Positions 45,572 to 54,544 of a DNA stretch of 64,000 nt are shown here, piece by piece. Made by a program: the position numbers and the translations under genes. This DNA is from Streptomyces sp. Mut1. Its GTDB lineage: Bacteria; Actinomycetota; Actinomycetes; Streptomycetales; Streptomycetaceae. The number at the start of each line of letters is the position of its first letter. Within the stretch, counting starts at the first letter, position 1. The stretch is from NCBI RefSeq assembly GCF_030719295.1, contig NZ_CP120997.1:5157501-5221500 (forward strand). The letters run 5' to 3'. Under the pieces are notes generated by a model. That model was not told the DNA's origin and ran no database searches. It was given only the letters and a program-made list of their open reading frames with translations.

Positions 45572-46514
45572 CGTGACCAAGACCGCTTCCGCGCCCGAGG
45601 ATGCCAAGGCGCCCATCGCGGATCCGGCAGCAACCGTGAAGACCGAGAAGGCCCGCAGCCTGTGGGGTGACGCCTGGCAGGACCTGCGCTCCAACTGGTA
45701 CTTCATCGTGTCATCGGTACTCATCCTCATCCTTTTGGTGATGGCGGTGTTCCCGGGCCTGTTCACCAGTGCCTCGCCCACCTCTGCAGACCTGGTGCAC
45801 CACTATCTGGGCAAGCCGGAACTGAGCAAGATCGGCTCTGAAGGCTGGCTCGGCTATGACGGTCAGGGCCACAGCGTCTACGCGCGCGTCGTGTACGGCA
45901 CCCGGGCCTCGATTACTGTGGGCATCTGCGTCACCATCCTGGTGACCTTGTTCGGCGGACTTATCGGCATGCTCGCCGGCTACTTCGGCGGCTGGGTCGA
46001 CGCGCTGCTCTCCGGCTTCTTCACCAACGTCTTCCTCGGAATTCCCTTCCTGCTCGGTGCCATGGTCGTGCTTCAGGCCTTTACCGATCACTCGATCTGG
46101 GTGGTCATCTTCGCCCTGGCATTCCTTGGGTGGACCCAGATCGCGCGCGTCATGCGAGGCGCCGTGATCGTGATCAAGCAGTCGGACTACGTGCAGGCCG
46201 CCAGGGCGTTGGGCGCGGGGACCAATCGGATTCTCTTCCGGCACATCCTTCCCAACGCCATGGCACCGGTGATCGTCGTCGCCACCATCTCGCTGGGTGT
46301 CTACATCTCGGCCGAGGCGACGTTGTCTTACCTGGGCCTGGGCCTCGGGGATCCAACGATCTCCTGGGGCATGGACATCTCCGCCGGTGCCAGCTCGATC
46401 CGCGTCGCACAGCACATCTTGCTGTACCCGTCGATCATGCTGAGCATCACCGTTCTGGCGTTCATCATGCTCGGCGAAGCCGTCCGCAACGCCCTCGATC
46501 CGAAGTCGCGATAG
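45564..46514 (+). CDS. Oligopeptide ABC transporter permease, OppC type (operon 1)
   Basis: 316 residues, starting within the end of the OppB-type gene. A cytosolic N-terminus of about 45 residues precedes a first membrane helix (YFIVSSVLILILLVMAVFPG). The periplasm-facing loop contains LGYDGQGHSVYARVVYGTR. The EAA motif is SDYVQAARALGAGTNRILFR. It pairs with the OppB-type protein to form the channel. Like its partner, it shows more A/T-ending codons than the neighbouring ATPase genes. Confidence 0.94.
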   Translation: MPDVTKTASAPEDAKAPIADPAATVKTEKARSLWGDAWQDLRSNWYFIVSSVLILILLVMAVFPGLFTSASPTSADLVHHYLGKPELSKIGSEGWLGYDGQGHSVYARVVYGTRASITVGICVTILVTLFGGLIGMLAGYFGGWVDALLSGFFTNVFLGIPFLLGAMVVLQAFTDHSIWVVIFALAFLGWTQIARVMRGAVIVIKQSDYVQAARALGAGTNRILFRHILPNAMAPVIVVATISLGVYISAEATLSYLGLGLGDPTISWGMDISAGASSIRVAQHILLYPSIMLSITVLAFIMLGEAVRNALDPKSR

Positions 46515-46524
46515 GAGGGCGAAC

Positions 46525-47583
46525 GTGGCCACCATCAACAAGACCGCCGAAGTCCCGTCCGCACGCCGGGGTGACGACCACGTCGGTCCCCTGCTCGAAG
46601 TCCGTGACCTGCACGTGGAGTTCCACACCCGCGACGGTGTGGCCAAGGCGGTCAACGGCGTCAACTACAGCGTGGACGCCGGTGAGACCCTCGCCGTCCT
46701 CGGTGAGTCCGGCTCCGGCAAGTCCGTGACGGCGCAGGCCATCATGGGCATCCTCGACATGCCGCCCGGCAAGATCCCGCAGGGCGAGATCCTCTTCCGC
46801 GGCCAGGACATGCTCAAGATGTCCTACGAGGAGCGCCGGCAGATCCGCGGCCAGAAGATCGCCATGATCTTCCAGGACGCGCTGTCCTCGCTGAATCCGG
46901 TCCTCACCGTCGGCTACCAGCTCGGCGAGATGTTCCGGGTCCACCAGGGCCTGTCCAAGAAGGACGCCCGCGCCAAGGCCATCGAGCTGATGGACCAGGT
47001 GAAGATCCCGGCCGCCGCGGCCCGGGTCTCGGACTACCCGCACCAGTTCTCCGGCGGTATGCGCCAGCGCATCATGATCGCCATGGCGCTGGCCCTGGAG
47101 CCGGACCTGATCATCGCGGACGAGCCGACCACCGCGCTCGACGTGACCGTCCAGGCCCAGGTCATGGACCTGCTCGCGGAGCTCCAGCGCGAGTACAACA
47201 TGGGCCTGATCCTGATCACGCACGACCTCGGGGTCGTCGCGGACGTCGCCGACAAGATCGCGGTGATGTACGCGGGCCGGATCGTCGAGACCGCCCCGGT
47301 GCACGAGATCTACAAGCGCCCCGCGCACCCGTACACCAAGGGTCTGCTGGCCTCGATCCCGCGCCTGGACCAGAAGGGCCAGGAACTCTTCGCGATCAAG
47401 GGCCTGCCGCCCAACCTGCTGCAGGTGCCGACGGGCTGCGCCTTCAACCCGCGCTGCACCATGGCTCAGGACATCTGCCGTTCGGACATGCCGGCCCTCC
47501 ACCCGGTGACCGAGCAGGACGGCACCGAGCTGGCCGGCCGCCGCAGCGCCTGTCACTTCTGGAAGGAGACGATCCATGGCTGA
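46525..47583 (+). CDS. Oligopeptide ABC transporter ATPase, OppD type (operon 1)
   Basis: 352 residues; GTG start with AGGAGGG at good distance. Walker A GESGSGKS (60-67), signature FSGGMRQR, Walker [13 protein letters not shown]. The C-terminal oligopeptide/dipeptide domain includes [19 protein letters not shown] with two conserved cysteines and later ICRSDMPAL. In several family members these cysteines bind an iron-sulfur cluster. It overlaps the OppF-type gene by 8 bases. Confidence 0.95.
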   Translation: MATINKTAEVPSARRGDDHVGPLLEVRDLHVEFHTRDGVAKAVNGVNYSVDAGETLAVLGESGSGKSVTAQAIMGILDMPPGKIPQGEILFRGQDMLKMSYEERRQIRGQKIAMIFQDALSSLNPVLTVGYQLGEMFRVHQGLSKKDARAKAIELMDQVKIPAAAARVSDYPHQFSGGMRQRIMIAMALALEPDLIIADEPTTALDVTVQAQVMDLLAELQREYNMGLILITHDLGVVADVADKIAVMYAGRIVETAPVHEIYKRPAHPYTKGLLASIPRLDQKGQELFAIKGLPPNLLQVPTGCAFNPRCTMAQDICRSDMPALHPVTEQDGTELAGRRSACHFWKETIHG

Positions 47584-48721
47584 CATCGAGAAGAAGCCGG
47601 TGGACGCCACCCCCAACGTCTCCGACGTCGAGACCGTCGACGCGGCCACCGAGGCGGACGCCGTAGCCGCCATCGACGCGCCCGTGTCGCAGGGGGAGCC
47701 GATCCTCCAGGTGCGCAACCTGGTCAAGCACTTCCCGCTGACCCAGGGCATCCTGTTCAAGAAGCAGGTCGGCGCGGTCAAGGCCGTGGACGGCATCTCG
47801 TTCGACCTGTACGCGGGCGAGACGCTGGGCATCGTGGGCGAGTCCGGCTGTGGCAAGTCCACCGTCGCCAAGCTCCTGATGACGCTGGAGCGGGCCACCG
47901 CCGGCGAGGTCTTCTACAAGGGCCAGGACATCACCAAGCTGTCCGGCCGCGCGCTGAAGGCCGTGCGCCGCAACATCCAGATGGTCTTCCAGGACCCGTA
48001 CACCTCGCTCAACCCCCGTATGACGGTGGGCGACATCATCGGCGAGACGTACGAGATCCACCCCGAGGTGGCCCCCAAGGGCGACCGGCGGCGCAGGGTC
48101 CAGGACCTGCTGGACGTGGTGGGCCTGAACCCGGAGTACATCAACCGCTACCCGCACCAGTTCTCCGGCGGCCAGCGCCAGCGCATCGGCATCGCCCGCG
48201 GCCTCGCGCTCAACCCGGAGATCATCATCTGCGACGAGCCGGTCTCCGCGCTCGACGTGTCGGTGCAGGCGCAGGTCATCAACCTGATGGAGAAGCTCCA
48301 GGACGAGTTCAACCTCTCCTACCTCTTCATCGCGCACGACCTGTCCATCGTCCGGCACATCTCGGACCGGGTCGGCGTCATGTACCTCGGCAAGATGGCC
48401 GAGATCGGTACGGACACCGCGATCTACGACCACCCGACGCACCCCTACACCCAGGCGCTGCTGTCGGCGGTCCCGGTGCCCGACCCGGAGGCCCGCGAGG
48501 GCCGCGAGCGGATCATCCTCACCGGTGACGTCCCCTCCCCGGCCAGCCCCCCGTCGGGCTGCCGCTTCCGCACCCGCTGCTGGAAGGCCCAGGACAAGTG
48601 CGCCACCGACGTGCCGCTGCTGGCCGTCCCCGAGCGCTTCAAGGCCTCGAAGACGCCGGCCGCCCACGAGTCGGCGTGCCACTTCGCGGCGGAGAAGGAC
48701 GTGGTGCACGCGGCCTCGTGA
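47576..48721 (+). CDS. Oligopeptide ABC transporter ATPase, OppF type (operon 1)
   Basis: 381 residues. An acidic 40-residue N-terminus precedes the ATPase domain: Walker [10 protein letters not shown], signature FSGGQRQR, Walker [13 protein letters not shown]. The C-terminal domain has the Cys-containing segment [21 protein letters not shown] 294-base part of this gene (47933-48226) is almost identical to the equivalent part of the operon 2 gene, far above the similarity of the flanks. It is the last gene of the operon and is followed by a strong terminator. Confidence 0.95.
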   Translation: MADIEKKPVDATPNVSDVETVDAATEADAVAAIDAPVSQGEPILQVRNLVKHFPLTQGILFKKQVGAVKAVDGISFDLYAGETLGIVGESGCGKSTVAKLLMTLERATAGEVFYKGQDITKLSGRALKAVRRNIQMVFQDPYTSLNPRMTVGDIIGETYEIHPEVAPKGDRRRRVQDLLDVVGLNPEYINRYPHQFSGGQRQRIGIARGLALNPEIIICDEPVSALDVSVQAQVINLMEKLQDEFNLSYLFIAHDLSIVRHISDRVGVMYLGKMAEIGTDTAIYDHPTHPYTQALLSAVPVPDPEAREGRERIILTGDVPSPASPPSGCRFRTRCWKAQDKCATDVPLLAVPERFKASKTPAAHESACHFAAEKDVVHAAS

Positions 48722-48736
48722 GCCGCGCGCGAGCGA

Positions 48737-48770
48737 AGGCGCCCCGGAACCGATCGGTTCCGGGGCGCCT
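48737..48770 (+). terminator. Terminator of oligopeptide operon 1
   Basis: A 34-base perfect palindrome, 15 or more pairs in the stem, stands 16 bases after the last stop codon. It is followed by CTTCTTTCCC, the closest to a classic T-rich tail in this window. Confidence 0.9.
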
Positions 48771-48980
48771 CTTCTTTCCCACCAATCCCGTGCCGGTTTG
48801 TGTTGAGGTCCTTGAAGTCCGCTCAATTATTCCTACACCAACCGGCCCGGTAGAACCATTGGAGACTAGGGTCGGCGAACGAAGGGCGAACGTTAATTGG
48901 CGCCTCGGCAAGAGGATCATGCCTCGGTGGGTCGAGCCGGAGTGTGGTTCGCGAGTATCGAGGAATAGGGAGTGTTGAAA

Positions 48981-49457
48981 ATGAAGGCTCGTTCTGCAAT
49001 CGGCTTCATGTCGTCCATCGCGATCTGCCTCGGGGTGAATTTTGCCATTGCCCCGCAGGCTTCTGCGGTCACATTCGAAACTGACTACGCGGTCAAGACG
49101 TCGGCCAACCCGAACTACACGAGCAGTGGCTGGTGGTACCAGGGAGCCGCGGGTGTTGGTGGAAATGAGATGTCGGCATTCCAGTCCTACGGCGATGTGT
49201 GGTGGCTTCTGGATGGCCTTGCGGATGGCAAGTCGGTAGCGGTGAAGTGGTGGAATATGCGCAACGGGAAGCTGATTCGCCAAGGTGTCTGCATAAACAA
49301 CCATGGTTCGCCGTCCTGGGCCAAGTGCAATAAGGACTTCGCGGAGGACAGTACCCTGGAGGCCGAAACGTGCCTTTATGAGTCGAGCACCAAGGCCTAT
49401 TCCAAGTGCAACGGGCAGGGCTTTCCGTTTAGGGTCAGCGACGCCAGTAACGCGTGA
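48981..49457 (+). CDS. Secreted protein, 158 residues
   Basis: ATG 48981 with GGGAGTG upstream; an in-frame GTG at 48972 is possible. A signal peptide (IGFMSSIAICLGVNFAIAPQ, cut after ASA) precedes a mature part of about 130 residues. It has four cysteines (GVCINNHG, AKCNKD, ETCLYES, SKCNGQ), probably two disulfides, and many Trp, Tyr and Asn. G+C is clearly lower than in neighbouring genes, which suggests acquisition. No family is recognised. It lies between the two paralogous transporter operons. Confidence 0.75.
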   Translation: MKARSAIGFMSSIAICLGVNFAIAPQASAVTFETDYAVKTSANPNYTSSGWWYQGAAGVGGNEMSAFQSYGDVWWLLDGLADGKSVAVKWWNMRNGKLIRQGVCINNHGSPSWAKCNKDFAEDSTLEAETCLYESSTKAYSKCNGQGFPFRVSDASNA

Positions 49458-49927
49458 CTCGTCTGGTCTAAGGGTTGTCCCGCCAGGAATTGCGGGACAG
49501 CCCTTAGCCGGCTGGAGGTTCCAGCAGTTCTTGCAGCATGTACAGATCGCCCGGGTGAGGTTTCCTCATCCGGGCCTTCTGCCTGGGCGTGTTCGTAGAG
49601 AGTCTGCGACGGCGGCTGAGAGGCCGCAGAGAACTGTTGCGCCGACTTGATCTTCTCCGGTCCCTGTTCGCGAGGAAGTAGTGAAATCGACGGGGGCATG
49701 GAGGCCATGCCTGGTTGCCCGGCCAGCAGTCGGAAGGCTGTCGCCATGCTTGAGCAGACTGAGTTTGTCCCCGACTACTGGTAGGGCCTTCTTGCTAGCC
49801 AGGGCGTCGTAGCGGTCCGTCCTTCAGGTGCATGTCTGACACATCCGGACGCAGTACGAGTGCATAAGTACGGATGGAGGGTGATATTTGACCTCACCTG
49901 AGACGGAGCACTACGAGGAGGCACTCC
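49458..49927. other. 470-base gap with hairpin and decayed sequence
   Basis: It starts with a terminator hairpin for the secreted protein. From about 49510 to 49800 there are short coding-like stretches on both strands that break quickly (for example plus-strand GVFVESLRRRLRGRRELLRR ending in TAG near 49680). G+C is reduced. This looks like remnant DNA. The last 100 bases must hold the operon 2 promoter; no convincing -10/-35 pair was seen. Confidence 0.45.
49468..49507 (+). terminator. Terminator of the secreted-protein gene
   Basis: A 16-bp stem with one G-U pair (49468-49483 with 49492-49507) and an 8-base loop begin 11 bases after the stop codon. Confidence 0.75.
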
Positions 49928-51562
49928 ATGCGCGGAGCCACACACGTCAAGTGGGCCGCATGTGCGGCGGCCGTCGCCCTGGCGGCGACGGCCTGCGGCG
50001 GGGGCGACAGCGGCGGCGGTGGTGGAGGTGGCGCCGACGGGATCGTGAGCTCGTCCTGGGGTGACCCGCAGAACCCGCTGGAGCCGGCCAACACCAACGA
50101 GGTGCAGGGCGGCAAGGTGCTCGACATGATCTTCCGGGGTCTGAAGAAGTACGACCCGAAGACCGGCGAGGCCACGAACATGCTCGCCGAGAAGATCGAG
50201 ACCAAGGACAACCAGAACTTCACCATCACCGTGAAGGACGGCTGGACCTTCAGCAACGGCGAGAAGATCACCGCCAAGTCCTTCGTGGACGCCTGGAACT
50301 ACGGCGCCCTGCTGAAGAACAACCAGAAGAACGCCTACTTCTTCGGCTACATCGACGGCTACGACAAGGTCCACCCCGAGACCGGCAAGGCCAGTGCCAC
50401 CAAGCTCTCCGGCCTCAAGCAGGTGGACGACAAGACCTTCACCGTCAAGCTGACGCAGAAGTTCTCGCTGTGGCCCGACACCCTCGGCTACCCGGCCTTC
50501 GCCCCGCTCCCGAAGGCCTTCTACACCGACCACGCCGCCTGGGTCTCCAGGCCGATCGGCAACGGCCCGTACACCATCGACAAGTACACCAAGGGCTCCT
50601 CGATGAGCCTGCGCAAGTGGGACGACTACCCCGGGGACGACAAGGCGGAGAACGGCGGCATCGACCTCAAGGTCTACACCGACAACAACACCGCCTACAC
50701 CGACCTGACGGCAGGCAACCTCGATCTCGTGGACGACGTGCCCGCCTCCCAGCTCAAGAACGTCAAGGCGGACCTCGGCGACCGCTACATCAACACCCCG
50801 GCCGGCATCATCCAGACCCTGGCGTTCCCCTTCTACGACAAGAAGTGGGACACCCCCGGCGGCATCAAGGTCCGCCAGGGCCTGTCGATGGCGATCAACC
50901 GCGACCAGATCACCAGCCAGATCTTCCAGAAGACCCGCACCCCCGCCTCCGACTGGACCTCCCCGGTCCTCGGCGAGGAGGGCGGCTTCAAGAAGGGCCT
51001 CTGCGGCAAGGAGTGCACGTACAACGCCGCCGAGGCCAAGAAGATGATCGAGGACGGCGGCGGCATCCCCGGCGGCCAGCTCAAGATCTCGTACAACGCG
51101 GACACCGGCTCCCACAAGGAGTGGGTCGACGCCGTCTGCAACAGCATCAACAAGGTCATGGGCAACAACCGGGCCTGCGTCGGCGCCCCCGTCGGCACCT
51201 TCGCCGACTTCCGCAGCCAGGTCTCCCAGCAGAAGCTGACCGGCGCCTGGCGCGCGGGCTGGCAGATGGACTACCCGCTCATCCAGAACTTCCTCCAGCC
51301 GGTGTACTACACCAACGCCTCGTCCAACGACGGCAAGTGGAACAACAAGCAGTTCGACGACCTCGTCAACAAGGCCAACGCCGAATCCGACAAGGCCAAG
51401 GCCGTCTCGACCTTCCAGGACGCCGAGAAGGTCATGGTCCAGCAGATGCCGGTCATCCCGCTCTGGTACCAGAACGGCAGCGCCGGCTACTCGGAGAACG
51501 TCACCAACGTCTCGCTGAACCAGTTCAGCGTCCCGGTGTACGAGCAGATCAAGGTCAAGTAG
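49928..51562 (+). CDS. Oligopeptide ABC transporter, substrate-binding lipoprotein (operon 2)
   Basis: 544 residues; GGAGG lies 8-9 bases before the ATG. The lipobox LAATAC gives Cys23 as lipid anchor, followed by a Gly-rich spacer. SBP_bac_5 features include WTFSNGEKITAKSFVDAWNY, GLSMAINRDQITSQIFQKTR and MPVIPLWYQNGSAGYSENVT. It is a paralogue of the operon 1 protein with moderate similarity along the whole length, so the two probably bind different peptides. Confidence 0.94.
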   Translation: MRGATHVKWAACAAAVALAATACGGGDSGGGGGGGADGIVSSSWGDPQNPLEPANTNEVQGGKVLDMIFRGLKKYDPKTGEATNMLAEKIETKDNQNFTITVKDGWTFSNGEKITAKSFVDAWNYGALLKNNQKNAYFFGYIDGYDKVHPETGKASATKLSGLKQVDDKTFTVKLTQKFSLWPDTLGYPAFAPLPKAFYTDHAAWVSRPIGNGPYTIDKYTKGSSMSLRKWDDYPGDDKAENGGIDLKVYTDNNTAYTDLTAGNLDLVDDVPASQLKNVKADLGDRYINTPAGIIQTLAFPFYDKKWDTPGGIKVRQGLSMAINRDQITSQIFQKTRTPASDWTSPVLGEEGGFKKGLCGKECTYNAAEAKKMIEDGGGIPGGQLKISYNADTGSHKEWVDAVCNSINKVMGNNRACVGAPVGTFADFRSQVSQQKLTGAWRAGWQMDYPLIQNFLQPVYYTNASSNDGKWNNKQFDDLVNKANAESDKAKAVSTFQDAEKVMVQQMPVIPLWYQNGSAGYSENVTNVSLNQFSVPVYEQIKVK

Positions 51563-51665
51563 CGGGCCCCGGCCGGGTGACCTGTGCGGCGACGCACCGG
51601 CCGCCCGGCCTCTCCGTCCCCCCGCGACCCCTCAGCCTCCGTCCCCGCGACCTCCGGAGCCCTTC

Positions 51666-52589
51666 ATGGGACGTTATGTGATCCGGCGGCTGCTGCAGAT
51701 GATCCCGGTCTTCTTCGGCACCACGCTGTTGATCTTCCTCATGGTGAACGTGATGGGTGACCCCATCGCGGGTCTCTGCGGCGACCGCCAGTGCGACCCG
51801 GCGACCGCCGCCCAACTCCGCTCGGAATTCGGCCTCGACAAGCCGGTCTGGCAGCAATACCTCACCTACATGGGCAACGTCTTCACCGGAGACTTCGGCA
51901 CCGCGTTCAACGGGCAGAAGGTCACCGAGCTGATGGGCACCGCCTTCCCCATCACCATCCGCCTCACCCTCGTCGCGATCGTCTTCGAGATCGTCATCGG
52001 CATCACCCTCGGCGTCGTCACCGGGCTGCGCCGCGGCCGCCCCGTCGACACCACCGTGCTGATCCTGACGCTGATCGTCATCTCGATCCCGACCTTCGTC
52101 ACCGGTCTGCTCCTCCAGCTGCTGCTCGGCGTCCAGTGGGGCGTCATCAAACCGTCCGTCTCCACCGACGCCCCGCTCGACGAGCTGATCATCCCGGGCC
52201 TCGTGGTCGCCTCCGTCTCCCTGGCGTACGTCACCCGGCTCACCCGGACCTCGATCGCCGAGAACACCCGCGCCGACTACGTCCGTACCGCCACCGCCAA
52301 GGGGCTGCCCAGACGCCGCGTGATCATCCGGCACCTGCTGCGCAACTCGCTGATCCCCGTCGTCACCTTCATCGGTACGGACGTGGGCGCCCTGATGGGC
52401 GGGGCGATCGTCACCGAGCGGATCTTCAACATCCACGGCGTCGGCTACCAGCTCTACCAGGGCATCCTGCGCCAGAACTCGCAGACCGTCGTCGGCTTCG
52501 TCACCGTCCTGGTCCTCGTCTTCCTGGCCGCCAACCTGATCGTGGACCTGCTCTACGCCGTACTCGACCCGAGGATCCGCTATGCCTGA
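51666..52589 (+). CDS. Oligopeptide ABC transporter permease, OppB type (operon 2)
   Basis: 307 residues. Opens MGRYVIRRLLQMIPVFFGTT, nearly the same as the operon 1 permease. Six membrane segments and the EAA motif YVRTATAKGLPRRRVIIRHL are present. The stop codon overlaps the next start by 8 bases, exactly as in operon 1. Codon use is strongly G/C-ending, in contrast with its paralogue. Confidence 0.95.
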   Translation: MGRYVIRRLLQMIPVFFGTTLLIFLMVNVMGDPIAGLCGDRQCDPATAAQLRSEFGLDKPVWQQYLTYMGNVFTGDFGTAFNGQKVTELMGTAFPITIRLTLVAIVFEIVIGITLGVVTGLRRGRPVDTTVLILTLIVISIPTFVTGLLLQLLLGVQWGVIKPSVSTDAPLDELIIPGLVVASVSLAYVTRLTRTSIAENTRADYVRTATAKGLPRRRVIIRHLLRNSLIPVVTFIGTDVGALMGGAIVTERIFNIHGVGYQLYQGILRQNSQTVVGFVTVLVLVFLAANLIVDLLYAVLDPRIRYA

Positions 52590-53553
52590 GCAGACACCGG
52601 ACGAGGCGATCTCGGCGGCCGGAGCCGGCGGACCGACGGACCTCGCGCTCGCGGAGGGCGACAGCCTGGAGAAGGCCCCCGGCCCGGACGGAACGGGACC
52701 CGACTCCAAGCCGCAGAGCCTGTGGTCCGACGCCTGGCGCGACCTGCGCCGCAACCCCGTCTTCATCATCTCCGCCCTGATCATCCTGTTCCTGGTCGTC
52801 ATCTCCATCTGGCCGCAGCTCATCGCCTCCGGCGACCCGCTCGACTGCGACCTCGGCAAGGCCCAGGAGAGCTCCCAGCCCGGCCACCCCTTCGGCTACG
52901 ACGGCCAGGGCTGCGACGTCTACACCCGGGTCGTCTACGGCGCCCGCAACTCCGTGACCGTCGGCATCTGCTCGACCCTCGGCGTCTCCCTCATCGGCAG
53001 CGTCCTCGGCGGCCTCGCGGGCTTCTTCGGCGGCTGGTGGGACGCGATCCTCTCCCGCCTCACCGACGTCTTCTTCGGCATCCCCGTCGTCCTCGGCGGC
53101 CTGGTCTTCCTCTCCGTGGTGACCAGCTCCACCGTCTGGCCGGTGATCGGCTTCATCGTGCTCCTCGGCTGGCCGCAGATCGCCCGCATCGCCCGCGGCT
53201 CCGTCATCACCGCCAAGCACAACGACTACGTCCAGGCCGCACGGGCCCTGGGAGCGTCCAACGGGCGCATGATGCTGCGCCACATCGCGCCGAACGCCGT
53301 CGCCCCGGTCATCGTCGTCGCGACCATCGCGCTCGGCACGTACATCTCCCTGGAAGCCACCCTGTCGTTCCTCGGCGTCGGCCTGAAGCCGCCCGCCGTC
53401 TCCTGGGGCATCGACATCTCCGCCGCTTCCCAGTACATCCGCAACGCCCCGCACATGCTCCTGTGGCCCGCGGGAGCCCTGGCCGTCACGGTGCTCGCCT
53501 TCATCATGCTCGGCGACGCGGTGCGCGACGCCCTCGACCCCAAGCTGCGCTGA
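52582..53553 (+). CDS. Oligopeptide ABC transporter permease, OppC type (operon 2)
   Basis: 323 residues. A 55-residue cytosolic N-terminus precedes the first membrane helix (VFIISALIILFLVVISIWPQ). The extracytoplasmic loop GYDGQGCDVYTRVVYGARNS and the EAA motif NDYVQAARALGASNGRMMLR match the operon 1 protein. It forms the channel with the OppB-type protein. Confidence 0.95.
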   Translation: MPEQTPDEAISAAGAGGPTDLALAEGDSLEKAPGPDGTGPDSKPQSLWSDAWRDLRRNPVFIISALIILFLVVISIWPQLIASGDPLDCDLGKAQESSQPGHPFGYDGQGCDVYTRVVYGARNSVTVGICSTLGVSLIGSVLGGLAGFFGGWWDAILSRLTDVFFGIPVVLGGLVFLSVVTSSTVWPVIGFIVLLGWPQIARIARGSVITAKHNDYVQAARALGASNGRMMLRHIAPNAVAPVIVVATIALGTYISLEATLSFLGVGLKPPAVSWGIDISAASQYIRNAPHMLLWPAGALAVTVLAFIMLGDAVRDALDPKLR

Positions 53554-53566
53554 GGAGTCCGCTGCC

Positions 53567-54544
53567 ATGTTGCTCGAAGTGCGCGATCTGCACGTGGAGT
53601 TCCACACCCGGGACGGGATCGTCAGGGCCGTCAACGGGGTCAACTACTCGGTGGCCGAGGGCGAGACGCTCGCCGTGCTCGGCGAATCGGGCTCCGGCAA
53701 GTCGGTCACCGCGCAGGCGGTCATGGGCATCCTCGACATGCCCCCGGGGAAGATCAGCGGCGGCGAGATCCTCTTCAAGGACCGCGACCTGCTGAAGATG
53801 AAGAGGGAGGAGCGCCGGAAGATCCGCGGCCAGGAGATGGCCATGATCTTCCAGGACGCGCTGTCCTCCCTCAACCCGGTCCTGACCGTGGGCGAGCAGC
53901 TCGGCGAGATGTACGTCGTGCACCGCGGGATGTCCCGCAAGGAGGCGAAGGCCAAGGCGGTCGAGCTGATGGACCGGGTACGCATCCCGGCGGCCAAGGA
54001 GCGGGTCGGCAACTATCCGCACCAGTTCTCCGGCGGCATGCGCCAGCGCATCATGATCGCCATGGCGCTGGCCCTGGAACCCTCCCTGATCATCGCCGAC
54101 GAGCCCACCACCGCCCTCGACGTCACCGTCCAGGCCCAGGTCATGGACCTCCTCGCGGAACTCCAGCGCGAACTGAACATGGGCCTGATCCTCATCACCC
54201 ACGACCTCGGGGTCGTCGCGGACGTCGCCGACAAGATCGCGGTGATGTACGCGGGCCGGATCGTCGAGACCTCGCCCGTGCACGACATCTACAAGGCACC
54301 CGCGCACCCGTACACCAAGGGCCTGCTGGCCTCGATCCCGCGCCTGGACCAGAAGGGCCAGGAGCTGTACGCGATCAAGGGCCTGCCCCCGAACCTGCTG
54401 CACATCCCGCCCGGCTGCGCCTTCAACCCGCGCTGCCCGATGGCCCAGGACGTCTGCCGCACCGACGTGCCGCCGCTGTACGACGTGGCCGAGCACCGAC
54501 AGAGCGCCTGCCACTTCTGGAAGGAGACGCTCGATGCACGCTGA
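53567..54544 (+). CDS. Oligopeptide ABC transporter ATPase, OppD type (operon 2)
   Basis: 325 residues; GAGGAG 8 bases before ATG. It lacks the 24-residue N-terminal extension of the operon 1 copy and begins directly with [17 protein letters not shown]. Walker A GESGSGKS, signature FSGGMRQR, Walker [13 protein letters not shown], and the C-terminal domain with [17 protein letters not shown]. Its 3' end overlaps the next gene by 11 bases. A 70-base stretch around 54200-54270 is identical to operon 1. Confidence 0.95.
   Translation: MLLEVRDLHVEFHTRDGIVRAVNGVNYSVAEGETLAVLGESGSGKSVTAQAVMGILDMPPGKISGGEILFKDRDLLKMKREERRKIRGQEMAMIFQDALSSLNPVLTVGEQLGEMYVVHRGMSRKEAKAKAVELMDRVRIPAAKERVGNYPHQFSGGMRQRIMIAMALALEPSLIIADEPTTALDVTVQAQVMDLLAELQRELNMGLILITHDLGVVADVADKIAVMYAGRIVETSPVHDIYKAPAHPYTKGLLASIPRLDQKGQELYAIKGLPPNLLHIPPGCAFNPRCPMAQDVCRTDVPPLYDVAEHRQSACHFWKETLDAR

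Noticed and set aside
49468..49507. The inverted repeat as a terminal repeat of an insertion sequence.
   Set aside because: Both arms are adjacent (8-base loop) and sit right after a stop codon, so a terminator is the simpler reading; no transposase remains.
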